The translations under genes were made by a program, and so were the position numbers. A stretch of DNA of 21,574 nt from Methanomassiliicoccus sp. UBA386 (GTDB taxonomy: Archaea; Thermoplasmatota; Thermoplasmata; Methanomassiliicoccales; Methanomassiliicoccaceae), in assembly GCA_002498285.1 (NCBI GenBank), contig DAGU01000051.1:1-21574 (forward strand), given 5' to 3'. Within the stretch, counting starts at the first letter, position 1, and every line of letters starts with the position of its first letter. Shown one piece after another: positions 7,027 through 14,273 of the stretch. The notes under the pieces were generated by a model. That model was not told the DNA's origin. It did not search any database and saw only the letters and a program-made list of their open reading frames with translations.

Positions 7027-8223
7027 TCAGTCCCTGCCGTTCTTGTTCTTCTTGCGGTTGGCCACCTTCTCCTCTTTCTTCTCGATGACCCGGCGCTCGA
7101 ACCTCTGCATCAGCGAGGTCGTAGCGCGAATTATGTCCCAATCCACCGCACTGGCCACCCAGATGCGCCCTTCGGTGATCAGCCTGCCGTTGAGCGAATA
7201 CTTCAGGTTTCCGCCGTTGGCGTGGTACTTGGTCACGTGCAGCGTGAACAGCATGGGCCTGGAGATCTTGGCGATCTTGTGCAGCGACTGGGTTATGATG
7301 CTGTCGATCTCGTCGACCGCATACCGGTCGTCCTGGTCCAGTCCAGTGATCTGGGTGTACACCATGTCCCTCTGGCGGAACGATGCCAGCAGTTCTATGA
7401 TGTCATACTTGGTCAGTATTCCCACCAGGTCTCCCTCATCCACCACCGGCAGCGTCGATATGTTGTGCTTGAGCATCTCGTCCACGGCGTCCCCTAGCGT
7501 GGAGGTCGAGCGGACGGTATACACCGAGCTGAGGGCGATGGAGGAGACCTTGATCTCCACCGGGCTGTTATCGCCAGTGACCTCTCCGACGGTCTCGCGC
7601 TTCTTCTCCCGCCAGTTGTAGTTCGCGACCTGCTTGATGCCAATGATGCCGGTCAGCTGGCCCTCATCGTCCACCACCGGCAGCGTCCTGATGGTCAGGT
7701 TCTTCATGCTGAGCACGGCGGCGTCCACTGGGTCCTCCGACCCGATGGTCTGCACATCCTCGGTCATGATGTCGTAGACCTTCAGGTCCCGCAGCTCCTT
7801 GATGTCCTTGATGATGCCGATGAGGTCTGTCCTGGTGACCATTCCCTGCATGTTCTGTCCGCTGACCACCGGGATCTGCCTGAAGCCCGAGGTCAGGAAA
7901 GCCTCCGCTACCTCGGTCACCAGGGTGTCTGGCGTTATCTCCTGGGGCATTATCGATATGGAGCCCGCCTTGGACGAGGTGGAAAGATTGCGGCGCTTGA
8001 GAAGGGTGCCGTAGCTGACCACTCCCATCAGCCGCTCCCCGTCCTGGCTAACAGGGATCTCGTGAAGGTCGAGATTGCCCATCTTCTTCAATACGTCAGT
8101 GAGGTGCTCGTCCGGACTGACGTATGGGAAGTCCGTGGACATGATGTCTCTCAGCTTCACGGCCTCTATCCGGGAGCAGATCTGCTCCCGCTTCTGTATC
8201 CCTGTTAGCTCGTTCGGGGTCAT
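7027..8223 (-). CDS. Four-CBS protein with C-terminal HPF/RaiA-like domain (paralogue 2)
   Basis: A 398-residue paralogue of the neighbouring downstream gene with the same architecture. Four CBS motifs fill residues 1-282 (GVVSYGTLLKRR, GMVTRTDLIGII, GIIGIKQVANY, GILTKYDIIELL), and an HPF/RaiA-like domain fills about 288-390 (IITQSLHKIAKI, FTLHVTKY, LKYSLNGRLIT, DIIRATTSLMQRFERRVIEK). Between CBS3 and CBS4 both copies share NYNWREK(R/K)R. Both also share LDLHEIPVSQDG and the basic KKEEK tail, so this is an old tandem duplication. Start ATG 8223 has GGAGG 7 bases upstream. It lies 155 bases after glyS on the same strand, so read-through from the synthetase transcript is possible. Ligand unknown. 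Confidence 0.82.
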   Translation of the reverse strand: MTPNELTGIQKREQICSRIEAVKLRDIMSTDFPYVSPDEHLTDVLKKMGNLDLHEIPVSQDGERLMGVVSYGTLLKRRNLSTSSKAGSISIMPQEITPDTLVTEVAEAFLTSGFRQIPVVSGQNMQGMVTRTDLIGIIKDIKELRDLKVYDIMTEDVQTIGSEDPVDAAVLSMKNLTIRTLPVVDDEGQLTGIIGIKQVANYNWREKKRETVGEVTGDNSPVEIKVSSIALSSVYTVRSTSTLGDAVDEMLKHNISTLPVVDEGDLVGILTKYDIIELLASFRQRDMVYTQITGLDQDDRYAVDEIDSIITQSLHKIAKISRPMLFTLHVTKYHANGGNLKYSLNGRLITEGRIWVASAVDWDIIRATTSLMQRFERRVIEKKEEKVANRKKNKNGRD

Positions 8224-8378
8224 TTCGTTCCTCCACGAAGCGTTTTGAACCTCTCCTTCCTCTCTTCCCTGACCCTATATTGCCCTTATTCATCTTGAAG
8301 GTTGGCGACGTTTTCCCATTTTTCTGGAGAGGAAGCTGACGCTATTGCGAAATGCGTTAAGCTTTGACGGGACGGGGC

Positions 8379-10076
8379 CTACTCTTCGACGACGAACTGC
8401 GTGAGGTCGGCGCCGCACAGGGCTGCCCGCACCACGTTAAGGACATCGGCGAACCGGACCCTGATCTGAGAGCTGGTGTCCCTTTCGCGGAGCGTGACCG
8501 TTCCATCCTCGCGGGTGCGATAGTCGACCGTTATGCAGAACGGGGTGCCGACCTCGTCCATGCGCGCATACCGCCGGCCGATCGAGCCCGAGTCATCATA
8601 GTAGGTCTCGATGCCGCCGTAGCGGAGCTCCTGGTCGAGGTCCATCGCCATGTCGTCCAGCTCGTCGCGGGCCATCAGAGGGAACACCCCCACCTTTATG
8701 GGCGCCACCGTCGGCGACAGGCGCATCACGGTCTGGTCGTCCTTCTGTGAGTAGGCGTGCTCCAGAACGGTGTAGATGATCCGGTCCAGGCCGTGCGACG
8801 GCTCGATGACGTGTGGCACGGACCTTACGCCGGACACCTTCTCCTTTACCCTGGCGACGTCGAACAGCTCGCCCGGTATGGCGATGCGCTCGCCGTCCAC
8901 CTCGACGGTGATGGCGCCGTCCGCGATGGCCGCCGGATCGGCCTCTTCCATGGCCTTGCCGATCTTGCCGGCCTTGGCCTTGTACATCGGTCCCAGCTTG
9001 TCGTAGCGCGGCTTGATCCTGTCCCTTTCGACCTCCCGGGGCTCGTCGAACCGCTTGAACGAGGTCATCTCCACGCCCGAGAAGTTGGCATGCCTGGAGA
9101 GGTCCCAGCAGCCACGGTCGGCGATGCCCACGATCTCCGTCCAGCCGTAGCTAAGGAAGCTCTCGGCGTCCCAGCAGTCGGCGGCGTAGTGGGCCATCTC
9201 CTCCTTCTCGTGCTGGCGGAAGCGAAGCCTCTCGCCATCCACGCCCACGGCCTTCAGGAACTCCTGCGTGAACCACATGAAGTACGCGAGCACCTGGTTG
9301 CAGATCACGCCCTGCTCCACGGCGTCGCCGACGGTGATCTCCAGCTCCCGGCCGTCGTTGGCCAAGAGGCGCAGGGTCTCGGAGGACACATCGCCGAAGC
9401 GGGGCCAGGTCTTGTCCTCTGGATCGACGAACAGCTCGCACTCCATCATGTTGAACTCTCTCAGACGGATGATCCCCTGGCGCGGCGATATCTCGTTGCG
9501 GTAGCCGCGGCCCACCTGGATGACGCCCAGCGGGAGCTTCTCGCGATTGTAGCGGTAAAGGTTGGGGAAGTTGACGAAGATGCCTTGTGCGGTCTCAGGG
9601 CGCATATAGCCCACGCGGCCGGAGCCGGGGCCGATAATGGTCTTGAACATCAGATTGAACTCTTCGACCGTGGAAAGCTCGCCCCCGCAGGCCGGGCATA
9701 CGACGTTGTTGCTTCGTATGAGGTCGTCGATCTCCTTCTCGCCCAGCGCGCCAGCGTTGGGATGGAGGTCCTTCACAAGATGGTCGGCGCGGTAGGGCTC
9801 CTCGCACGCTTTGCACTTCACCATCTTATCGGCGAACTCGTCCACGTGGCCGGACGCCTTGAACACTACCTCCGGACCGATCGTCTCCGAGTCTATCTCG
9901 ACGAAGCCTTCACCCAGCGTGTACAGCCGGCGCCAGATCTCGATGATATTGTTCTTGAGCGCCGTCCCCAGCGGGCCATAGTCGTACATGCCGGCCACGC
10001 CGCCGTAGATCTCGAACGATGGGTAGAGGAAGCCTCTGCGCTTGCAGAGTGAGAGAACGTCCTGTGCATCTGCCAT
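8379..10076 (-). CDS. glyS: Glycyl-tRNA synthetase, archaeal/eukaryotic type
   Basis: Charges tRNA-Gly with glycine (class II, alpha2). Its 565 residues match the single-chain archaeal enzyme. The start DVLSLCKRRGFLYPSFEIYG and GMYDYGPLG are typical. A zinc ribbon is formed by CKAC (88-91) and CPAC (127-130). Motif 2 is around RNEISPRQGIIRLREFNMME (193-212). YMRPETAQGIF (157-167) is an active-site stretch. Motif 3 is HGLDRIIYTVLE (428-439). The C-terminal anticodon-binding domain runs from about 455 (LSPTVAPIKVGVFPL) to the end. ATG 10076 has GAAGGT upstream at suitable spacing. The start is 30 bases after the stop of the four-CBS gene on the same strand, so it is probably part of the amidohydrolase-usp-CBS transcript. 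Confidence 0.96.
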   Translation of the reverse strand: MADAQDVLSLCKRRGFLYPSFEIYGGVAGMYDYGPLGTALKNNIIEIWRRLYTLGEGFVEIDSETIGPEVVFKASGHVDEFADKMVKCKACEEPYRADHLVKDLHPNAGALGEKEIDDLIRSNNVVCPACGGELSTVEEFNLMFKTIIGPGSGRVGYMRPETAQGIFVNFPNLYRYNREKLPLGVIQVGRGYRNEISPRQGIIRLREFNMMECELFVDPEDKTWPRFGDVSSETLRLLANDGRELEITVGDAVEQGVICNQVLAYFMWFTQEFLKAVGVDGERLRFRQHEKEEMAHYAADCWDAESFLSYGWTEIVGIADRGCWDLSRHANFSGVEMTSFKRFDEPREVERDRIKPRYDKLGPMYKAKAGKIGKAMEEADPAAIADGAITVEVDGERIAIPGELFDVARVKEKVSGVRSVPHVIEPSHGLDRIIYTVLEHAYSQKDDQTVMRLSPTVAPIKVGVFPLMARDELDDMAMDLDQELRYGGIETYYDDSGSIGRRYARMDEVGTPFCITVDYRTREDGTVTLRERDTSSQIRVRFADVLNVVRAALCGADLTQFVVEE

Positions 10077-10106
10077 GAGAGTACCTTCTTTTTGAATGAT
10101 CCGGGC

Positions 10107-10952
10107 TCAGTCGACCAGTATGGAGATGACGTCCATATCGTACAGCATGGCCGTCAATAGGTCCCTGGAGTCGACCACCGGCAGTTGGCCGAAGTCGTTC
10201 CTCCGCATGGTCCTGGCCGCATCCGATACGTTGGTCCGCTTAAAAACTGTTGCGGGGGAACCCGCCATGATCCGACTGACCGGCACCAAGGGGACATCGA
10301 TCTTGGAGACCTGGTACCACATCCTCAGGATGTTGCGGTAGTTCTCCCAGCTCCAGTTGTCGTCCTCGCCACCAAGCCCCATGTCCTGTTCGGCCACGCT
10401 CTCGTGGATGTGGAACTTGTTGAAGATGTCGCGATCGGTAAGGATGCCGTTGAGATGCCCCGAAGCGTCCAGCACCGGGAGGGCGTTCACGTTGGACACC
10501 CGGAACGTTACGAACGCCACCATGAGGGGCGACTCCGAATAGATGGGTACGCATGGCGACAGCGCCAGCTCCTCTACCGGCACCCCAGAGGCGCGCTTCT
10601 CCACCTCGTAGAGCAGGTCCGTGGGTGTTATGATGCCGACCAGCTTGCCGTCCTCCATCACCGGAAGGTGCGTCGCCTTCGTCTTCGTCATCAGTCTGGC
10701 CGCATCCTCCACGGATGCATCGGAGGAGATGCGCACGGGGTCCTTCTGCATGATGAGCACCAGCTGCTCCTCCTCCGGGCTGTTGAGTATGTCCCGCCTG
10801 GTGACCATCCCCGCCAGGCCGTTGCCCTCCTTCTTGACTAGGGGGACGCCGGTGAGGTTATGCTTCACCATCAGCTTGAGGACATCATTGCGGGTGCCCG
10901 GCAGGCTAGCCACGATAGGCTTGTGGGTCATCACCTCGCGGACGGCGGTCAT
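10107..10952 (-). CDS. Four-CBS-domain protein (regulatory)
   Basis: A 281-residue protein made almost only of CBS motifs, at about 3-57 (GMVTRRDILN), 64-116 (GIITPTDLLYEV), 124-180 (GILTDRDIFNKF) and 224-280 (AMLYDMDVISIL). It lacks the HPF-like domain of the two paralogues further downstream. A 43-residue linker, 181-223, with an acidic/Trp stretch (GLGGEDDNWSWENY) and a helix-like NILRMWYQVSKI, splits the second CBS pair. CBS pairs sense adenosine compounds and act as regulatory subunits. ATG 10952 lies 1 base after the stop of the universal stress protein gene, with GGGAGGAC as ribosome site inside that gene's end, so the two are translated together. The partner protein is unknown; the universal stress protein or glycyl-tRNA synthetase is suggested by position only. 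Confidence 0.85.
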   Translation of the reverse strand: MTAVREVMTHKPIVASLPGTRNDVLKLMVKHNLTGVPLVKKEGNGLAGMVTRRDILNSPEEEQLVLIMQKDPVRISSDASVEDAARLMTKTKATHLPVMEDGKLVGIITPTDLLYEVEKRASGVPVEELALSPCVPIYSESPLMVAFVTFRVSNVNALPVLDASGHLNGILTDRDIFNKFHIHESVAEQDMGLGGEDDNWSWENYRNILRMWYQVSKIDVPLVPVSRIMAGSPATVFKRTNVSDAARTMRRNDFGQLPVVDSRDLLTAMLYDMDVISILVD

Positions 10953-10953
10953 G

Positions 10954-11397
10954 TCAGTCCTCCCGGGGGCTGGACCGGACGACGAGCACCGGGCAAGGCG
11001 CGAACCTTACCACTCTCTCGGCCACGCTGCCGAGCAGGAGTTTGGAGATACCAGTGCGCCCGAGCGTGCCCATGACGACCAGGTCGTGCTCCTTGGCGAC
11101 ATCGACGATCCTCTTGACCGGGGAACCCTCCTGGACCTCGGCGGTGACCTTGACTCCCATTTTGGCCCCCTCCTCCACCACGTAATCGACGGCGTCCCGC
11201 CCCTCCTTCTCCAGGAGCGAATATATGGATACCACCGTGGAGTCCATCGGGAAGTTCACGAACGAGGTCTGGTCCACCACGTACAGCGCGGTGACTTCCG
11301 CGTCCATAACCTTGGCGATCTCCAGGCCCTGGGCTATGGCCTTCTTCGTATACTCGCTTCCGTCGGTCGGTATGAGGATCTTTTTGAACTTGTTCAT
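10954..11397 (-). CDS. Universal stress protein, UspA family
   Basis: A 147-residue single-domain Usp. It opens with the family start FKKILIPTDGSEYTKKA, with the strand and conserved Asp of the nucleotide pocket. It ends with MGTLGRTGISKLLLGSV and PCPVLVV. The G-x2-G-x9-G-S pattern is that of ATP-binding Usps. The ATG at 11397 is preferred over an upstream ATG at 11427: it begins the conserved domain, has AAGGAG upstream, and forms an ATGA 4-base overlap with the stop of the amidohydrolase gene. Translational coupling to both neighbours points to one operon. Usps act as small nucleotide-binding stress or regulatory proteins; the pairing with a CBS protein is common in archaea and suggests shared nucleotide sensing (inference). 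Confidence 0.9.
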   Translation of the reverse strand: MNKFKKILIPTDGSEYTKKAIAQGLEIAKVMDAEVTALYVVDQTSFVNFPMDSTVVSIYSLLEKEGRDAVDYVVEEGAKMGVKVTAEVQEGSPVKRIVDVAKEHDLVVMGTLGRTGISKLLLGSVAERVVRFAPCPVLVVRSSPRED

Positions 11398-12458
11398 GGG
11401 AGGCCTCTCCTTTCTCGTCCCGCACACACTAGCAGAGGGTCCTGTCCCGCCGTGCGCAGGATGACGTCGGTGACCGGGTCACCGCCGTGTTCCCGGACCA
11501 CCATTAGATCGCATGGTGAACCTGGGTCAAACTCTATTAGTGGGCTTTCATTTATAATTTTTCGTCCATTGGCCGTTGCCATGCTCATCACGCAGTCAAG
11601 GCGGCTCATACCCTGGGAACGCAGCAATCTTCCTGCGAATTCCATCTCGATGAACATGTCGGGGAAGGAGATCATGGCGTTGTCGGTCCCCAGCGCCACC
11701 ACTACCCCCGCCTCGATCATGCGGCGGAGCGGAGTGGGCATCCCGAAGAACATGTTGGAGCGAGGGCAGACGACGATGGGGATGCCTTCCTGGGCGCAAA
11801 CCTCGAGGTCCCCGTCGGTGGCCTGGCACATGTGGATCAAATATGACGGCTCAAGATCGAGCACCTTGTCCAGATCCTCCCTTACCCGCTCGGAGCAGTG
11901 CAGGGCGAAGGCCTTTCCCTTGGAACGGACCAGGTCGGCGAGCTCCCTCAGCTCCTCATAGTCCCAGTCGGAGATGGCCGACGGCCCTATGCCATCAGCC
12001 ACCTTGAGGATCTCCAGGACCTCTTCCTTGTCGAACCGAGGCCTTCGGGTCTTCCCCATTATGAAGGGCCGGGCGCCCTGGGCCGAGGAGAGCACGGCCG
12101 ACCCTTCTACACCCCCCTCCCTGAAATCAGAGAACGCCGAGATACCCTTCCTCAGCATACACTCCGAGATGTACGACACCGCCCTGCGCTGCTTCTCCAG
12201 AGGGGTCTGACCCAGCACCCGGTACTTGAGGCCGTCGGGGGGCGCAACCACCTCCGCCAGGGACAGGCTCAGATCGACCGGGACGACGTAGTCGACGATG
12301 TGGGTATGAGCATTGACGAAGGTGGGGAGGATGATGCCCTCGGCCACATTCTCCTTGGCGCGGCCCTTGCCCACCTCGACTATCACCCCATCCTCGAAGC
12401 CGATATGCCCCCTCCAGAACCCCTGCGGGGACCATATCGGGCCGGATACGTACTCCAC
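11394..12458 (-). CDS. Metal-dependent amidohydrolase (deaminase/chlorohydrolase-like)
   Basis: A 354-residue TIM-barrel amidohydrolase of the cytosine/adenosine deaminase-like group. Metal and catalytic residues are visible. NAHTH (49-53) gives the first two His, ALHCSE (185-190) the third, LIHM (207-210) a further His, and GTDNAM (257-262) the Asp. The C-terminus (FDPGSPCDLMVV) is the usual small beta-sandwich. It is shorter than the 5'-deoxyadenosine/SAH deaminases of methanogens (roughly 420 residues as I recall), so the substrate is open. It starts with GTG at 12458 without a Shine-Dalgarno. A weak TATA-like stretch (TTGAAATAG, about 12479-12488 on the minus strand) lies near -26, consistent with a leaderless message. 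It overlaps the stress protein start by 4 bases and heads the minus-strand operon. It is divergent from the peptide/radical SAM genes. Confidence 0.85.
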   Translation of the reverse strand: MEYVSGPIWSPQGFWRGHIGFEDGVIVEVGKGRAKENVAEGIILPTFVNAHTHIVDYVVPVDLSLSLAEVVAPPDGLKYRVLGQTPLEKQRRAVSYISECMLRKGISAFSDFREGGVEGSAVLSSAQGARPFIMGKTRRPRFDKEEVLEILKVADGIGPSAISDWDYEELRELADLVRSKGKAFALHCSERVREDLDKVLDLEPSYLIHMCQATDGDLEVCAQEGIPIVVCPRSNMFFGMPTPLRRMIEAGVVVALGTDNAMISFPDMFIEMEFAGRLLRSQGMSRLDCVMSMATANGRKIINESPLIEFDPGSPCDLMVVREHGGDPVTDVILRTAGQDPLLVCAGRERRGLP

Positions 12459-12526
12459 GCAAGATTAACGGTCGGTGACTATTTCAAACAATTGCTGGCG
12501 TGTAACAATCCAACTCACCAAATGAT

Positions 12527-12543
12527 ATGGATGATACATCCAT
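12527..12543. promoter_or_regulatory. Palindromic operator-like dyad 1
   Basis: A perfect 7-bp inverted repeat with a 3-base spacer: ATGGATG-ATA-CATCCAT. It shares the core TGGATG-N3-CATCCA with dyad 2, 72 bases away centre to centre. It lies between the divergent amidohydrolase and peptide genes, about 30 bases before the probable TATA box of the peptide gene. Two matching dyads around a promoter suggest a dimeric regulator. The regulator is not identified. Confidence 0.55.
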
Positions 12544-12555
12544 CTATGATTTGGG

Positions 12556-12585
12556 CACCAAAACTCTATTATATTCTATTTGGTG
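12556..12585 (+). promoter_or_regulatory. TATA box of the peptide operon inside an inverted repeat
   Basis: The AT-rich core CTATTATATTCTATT (12566-12580) fits an archaeal TATA box. It is flanked by CACCAAA (12556-12562) and TTTGGTG (12579-12585), a 7-bp inverted repeat with a 16-base spacer. Transcription would start near 12600, at dyad 2. The repeat could bind a regulator that blocks TBP/TFB. Confidence 0.5.
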
Positions 12586-12598
12586 GTCTTGATGATAG

Positions 12599-12615
12599 TT
12601 GGATGTTACATCCAA
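12599..12615. promoter_or_regulatory. Palindromic operator-like dyad 2 at the predicted transcription start
   Basis: A perfect 7-bp inverted repeat with a 3-base spacer: TTGGATG-TTA-CATCCAA. It has the same TGGATG-N3-CATCCA core as dyad 1. It sits at the expected transcription start of the peptide gene and 17 bases before its ATG, a classical place for a repressor site. Confidence 0.55.
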
Positions 12616-12632
12616 TGGAAGGAGAGAGAAAA

Positions 12633-12728
12633 ATGAACGTTATGATGTGTAGGATGGAGTGCAATGTGGACGGCAACGGACTATCGCACTACATAATCTA
12701 CGATGGAGCGGGCGAACTGCCATTCTAA
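12633..12728 (+). CDS. cbpA: Short precursor peptide of a RiPP, CbpA-like
   Basis: A 31-residue peptide. The first part is Met/Cys-rich (MNVMMCRMEC, with Cys6 and Cys10). The second part is NGLSHYIIYDGAGELPF (residues 15-31). A strong ribosome site, GGAAGGAGAG (12617-12626), precedes the ATG. The stop is 35 bases before the radical SAM/SPASM gene. Known: radical SAM/SPASM enzymes are typically encoded beside tiny substrate peptides. From memory, the 'modified peptide precursor CbpA' family is about this length, carries a GLSHYI-type motif, and travels with the radical SAM enzyme CbpB. I could not run the family model. Candidate modification sites are the two cysteines, Ser18, His19, and Tyr20/Tyr23. 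The gene is easily missed because of its size. Two dyads and a TATA element lie just upstream. Confidence 0.72.
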   Translation: MNVMMCRMECNVDGNGLSHYIIYDGAGELPF

Positions 12729-12763
12729 ACCTCTTCCTCAAACCTTTTCCAAGGTGATGTGAA

Positions 12764-14179
12764 ATGATCTCTGATGACTTCCAGCCTAGCGATAGCGCTA
12801 TACGACCGTTCGGCCTCAATTCAGGCACGGGGCCCCATCTTCAGCTTTTGGACGTAGGGCAATGGTACGCCCTTCTGGACCCAGAAACGATGTTCTGGGC
12901 CCTAGTGGCGAAGGAGAAAGACCTCTCAAGATCATTGAGGGATGACATCATCCCTCTGTACGAGGAGCATGCTGATTCCATGCGAAGGGAGCTGCAGGAG
13001 TTCCGCGCCTCAGAGCGCTTCTCAGCGGTCTACTTCAATCCTACCGGGATGTGCAACGCCTCCTGCAGATACTGCTACCTTCCCGACGATCTCAGAAAGG
13101 CCGGTAGGCATATGAGCTACCAGGAGATCTCTGACGCGCTGGACAACCTCCATGAGTTCTTCGAGAACTACCCCGGCTCGGTCATGCGCAACCGCGATGG
13201 AAAAAGGCCGGTCATCGTCTTTCATGGGAGCGAACCCCTTCTCGTGAAGGACGCGATCAAGAGGATCGTGGTCGACTATTCGGACCGTTTCGTGTTTGGG
13301 GTGCAGACCAACGGCTGGCATCTCGATGATGACACCGCGGACTTCTTCATGGACCACAAGGTATCGGTGGGCGTATCGCTGGACTCGCCGATCAAAGAGA
13401 TCCATGACAGCATCCGGCCCCTGCGAGGGGGCGAGGGAAGCATGTACGAGCGCGCCGTCCATGCCATCGAACATCTGGACGGCTACAAGGCCATGAGCGT
13501 GATCTGCACGATCAGCTCCATGAACGTTGGGACCTTGCCCGACATGATCGATTTCCTTGCCGACCGCAATGTCCCATCGGTCCTGATGAACCCGGTGCGG
13601 GGTACCCAGGAGGTGGCCAGGGCGCTGCGCCCCGCTGATGAACTGCTGATCCCCGGTTTCATGGCCGCGGTGGAGCGGGCGGTGCAGCGGACCAAGGACG
13701 GCCAGCGCATAACCATAGCCGACTTCTCCAACCTCGTGCTCGGGATCGTGGCCCCCATGGGCCGTCGCCTCATGTGCGATATAACACCCTGCGGGGGAGC
13801 CAGGTGCTTCATCTCGGTGGCTTCGGACGGGTCCATCTATCCATGCAGCGAGTTCCTTGGGCTGGAGGCATGGAAGTCCGGGAGCGTCTTCTCCCCTCGG
13901 GGGGTGGAGAGGGCGGTCCGCTCGCCGCAGCTGGCCGCCGTGAGGTCACGATGGGCCGAAAGCATCCCTACCTGCTCATCATGCGCCCTGCGCAACATCT
14001 GTGGCGCCCCCTGTCCGGGCGAGGTGTTCGCGGAGAAGGGCGGGATCATGAACAAGAGCCCCTACTGCTCGTTCTACGAAGCGATCATCCGACACGCCTT
14101 CCAGCTGATCGGGCGAGGGGAACTGCCCAACCTGGTGCGCACCGACGGCTATAGTTTTAGGTACAACATCTTCGAATGA
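12764..14179 (+). CDS. cbpB: Radical SAM/SPASM peptide-modifying enzyme, CbpB-like
   Basis: A 471-residue enzyme that should use S-adenosylmethionine and a [4Fe-4S] cluster to modify the adjacent peptide. The cluster motif is CNASCRYC (C97, C101, C104), followed by the aromatic-Leu YLPDD. The SAM-contacting 'GGEP' position reads HGSEPLL (154-160), followed by QTNGWHL and VGVSLDSP (203-209). The C-terminal SPASM-type Cys set is C338, C343, C348, C361, C404, C407, C413, C417 and C435, enough for two auxiliary clusters. Residues 1-90 precede the barrel and may recognise the peptide. ATG 12764 has a near-perfect GGTGATG site (12753-12759). It lies 35 bases after the peptide gene in one operon. 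The radical SAM/SPASM call is secure; the CbpB subfamily name is from memory of similar archaeal proteins. Quinohaem or sactipeptide maturases are alternatives. Confidence 0.85.
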   Translation: MISDDFQPSDSAIRPFGLNSGTGPHLQLLDVGQWYALLDPETMFWALVAKEKDLSRSLRDDIIPLYEEHADSMRRELQEFRASERFSAVYFNPTGMCNASCRYCYLPDDLRKAGRHMSYQEISDALDNLHEFFENYPGSVMRNRDGKRPVIVFHGSEPLLVKDAIKRIVVDYSDRFVFGVQTNGWHLDDDTADFFMDHKVSVGVSLDSPIKEIHDSIRPLRGGEGSMYERAVHAIEHLDGYKAMSVICTISSMNVGTLPDMIDFLADRNVPSVLMNPVRGTQEVARALRPADELLIPGFMAAVERAVQRTKDGQRITIADFSNLVLGIVAPMGRRLMCDITPCGGARCFISVASDGSIYPCSEFLGLEAWKSGSVFSPRGVERAVRSPQLAAVRSRWAESIPTCSSCALRNICGAPCPGEVFAEKGGIMNKSPYCSFYEAIIRHAFQLIGRGELPNLVRTDGYSFRYNIFE

Positions 14180-14200
14180 TCGAAACCCCTTTCCCCTGCC

Positions 14201-14207
14201 TTTTTTT
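14201..14207 (+). terminator. T7 terminator of the peptide operon
   Basis: A run of seven T, preceded by a pyrimidine-rich stretch, starts 22 bases after the stop of the radical SAM gene. A 6-bp repeat TCGAAA/TTTCGA (14180-14185 and 14211-14216) brackets it. It is placed before the TATA box of the ferredoxin gene, so the ferredoxin is probably transcribed separately. Confidence 0.5.
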
Positions 14208-14223
14208 GCATTTCGAGGAAGTC

Positions 14224-14267
14224 TATTTATAGGGTGATTTTATTGTTGGCGTAACCGAAACGAGGTG
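14224..14267 (+). promoter_or_regulatory. Ferredoxin promoter and ribosome site
   Basis: TATTTATA (14224-14231 region) is a good archaeal TATA box. Transcription is expected about 25 bases on, near 14255. GAGGTG (14262-14267) is the ribosome site, 6 bases before the ATG. This gives a short leader of about 20 bases. Confidence 0.6.
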
Positions 14268-14273
14268 TCCTAA

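Noticed and set aside
5681..7621. 646-codon plus-strand frame across the CBS/HPF genes
   Set aside because: Antisense shadow; it spans two separate real genes and their gap, and shows no domain.
8757..10052. 431-codon plus-strand frame across glyS
   Set aside because: Antisense of a fully conserved GlyRS; no ribosome site and no recognisable motif.
11898..12728. 276-codon plus-strand frame ending at the same stop as the small peptide
   Set aside because: Most of it is antisense to the amidohydrolase. Only the last 31 codons, behind a strong ribosome site, look real; they are annotated as the peptide gene.
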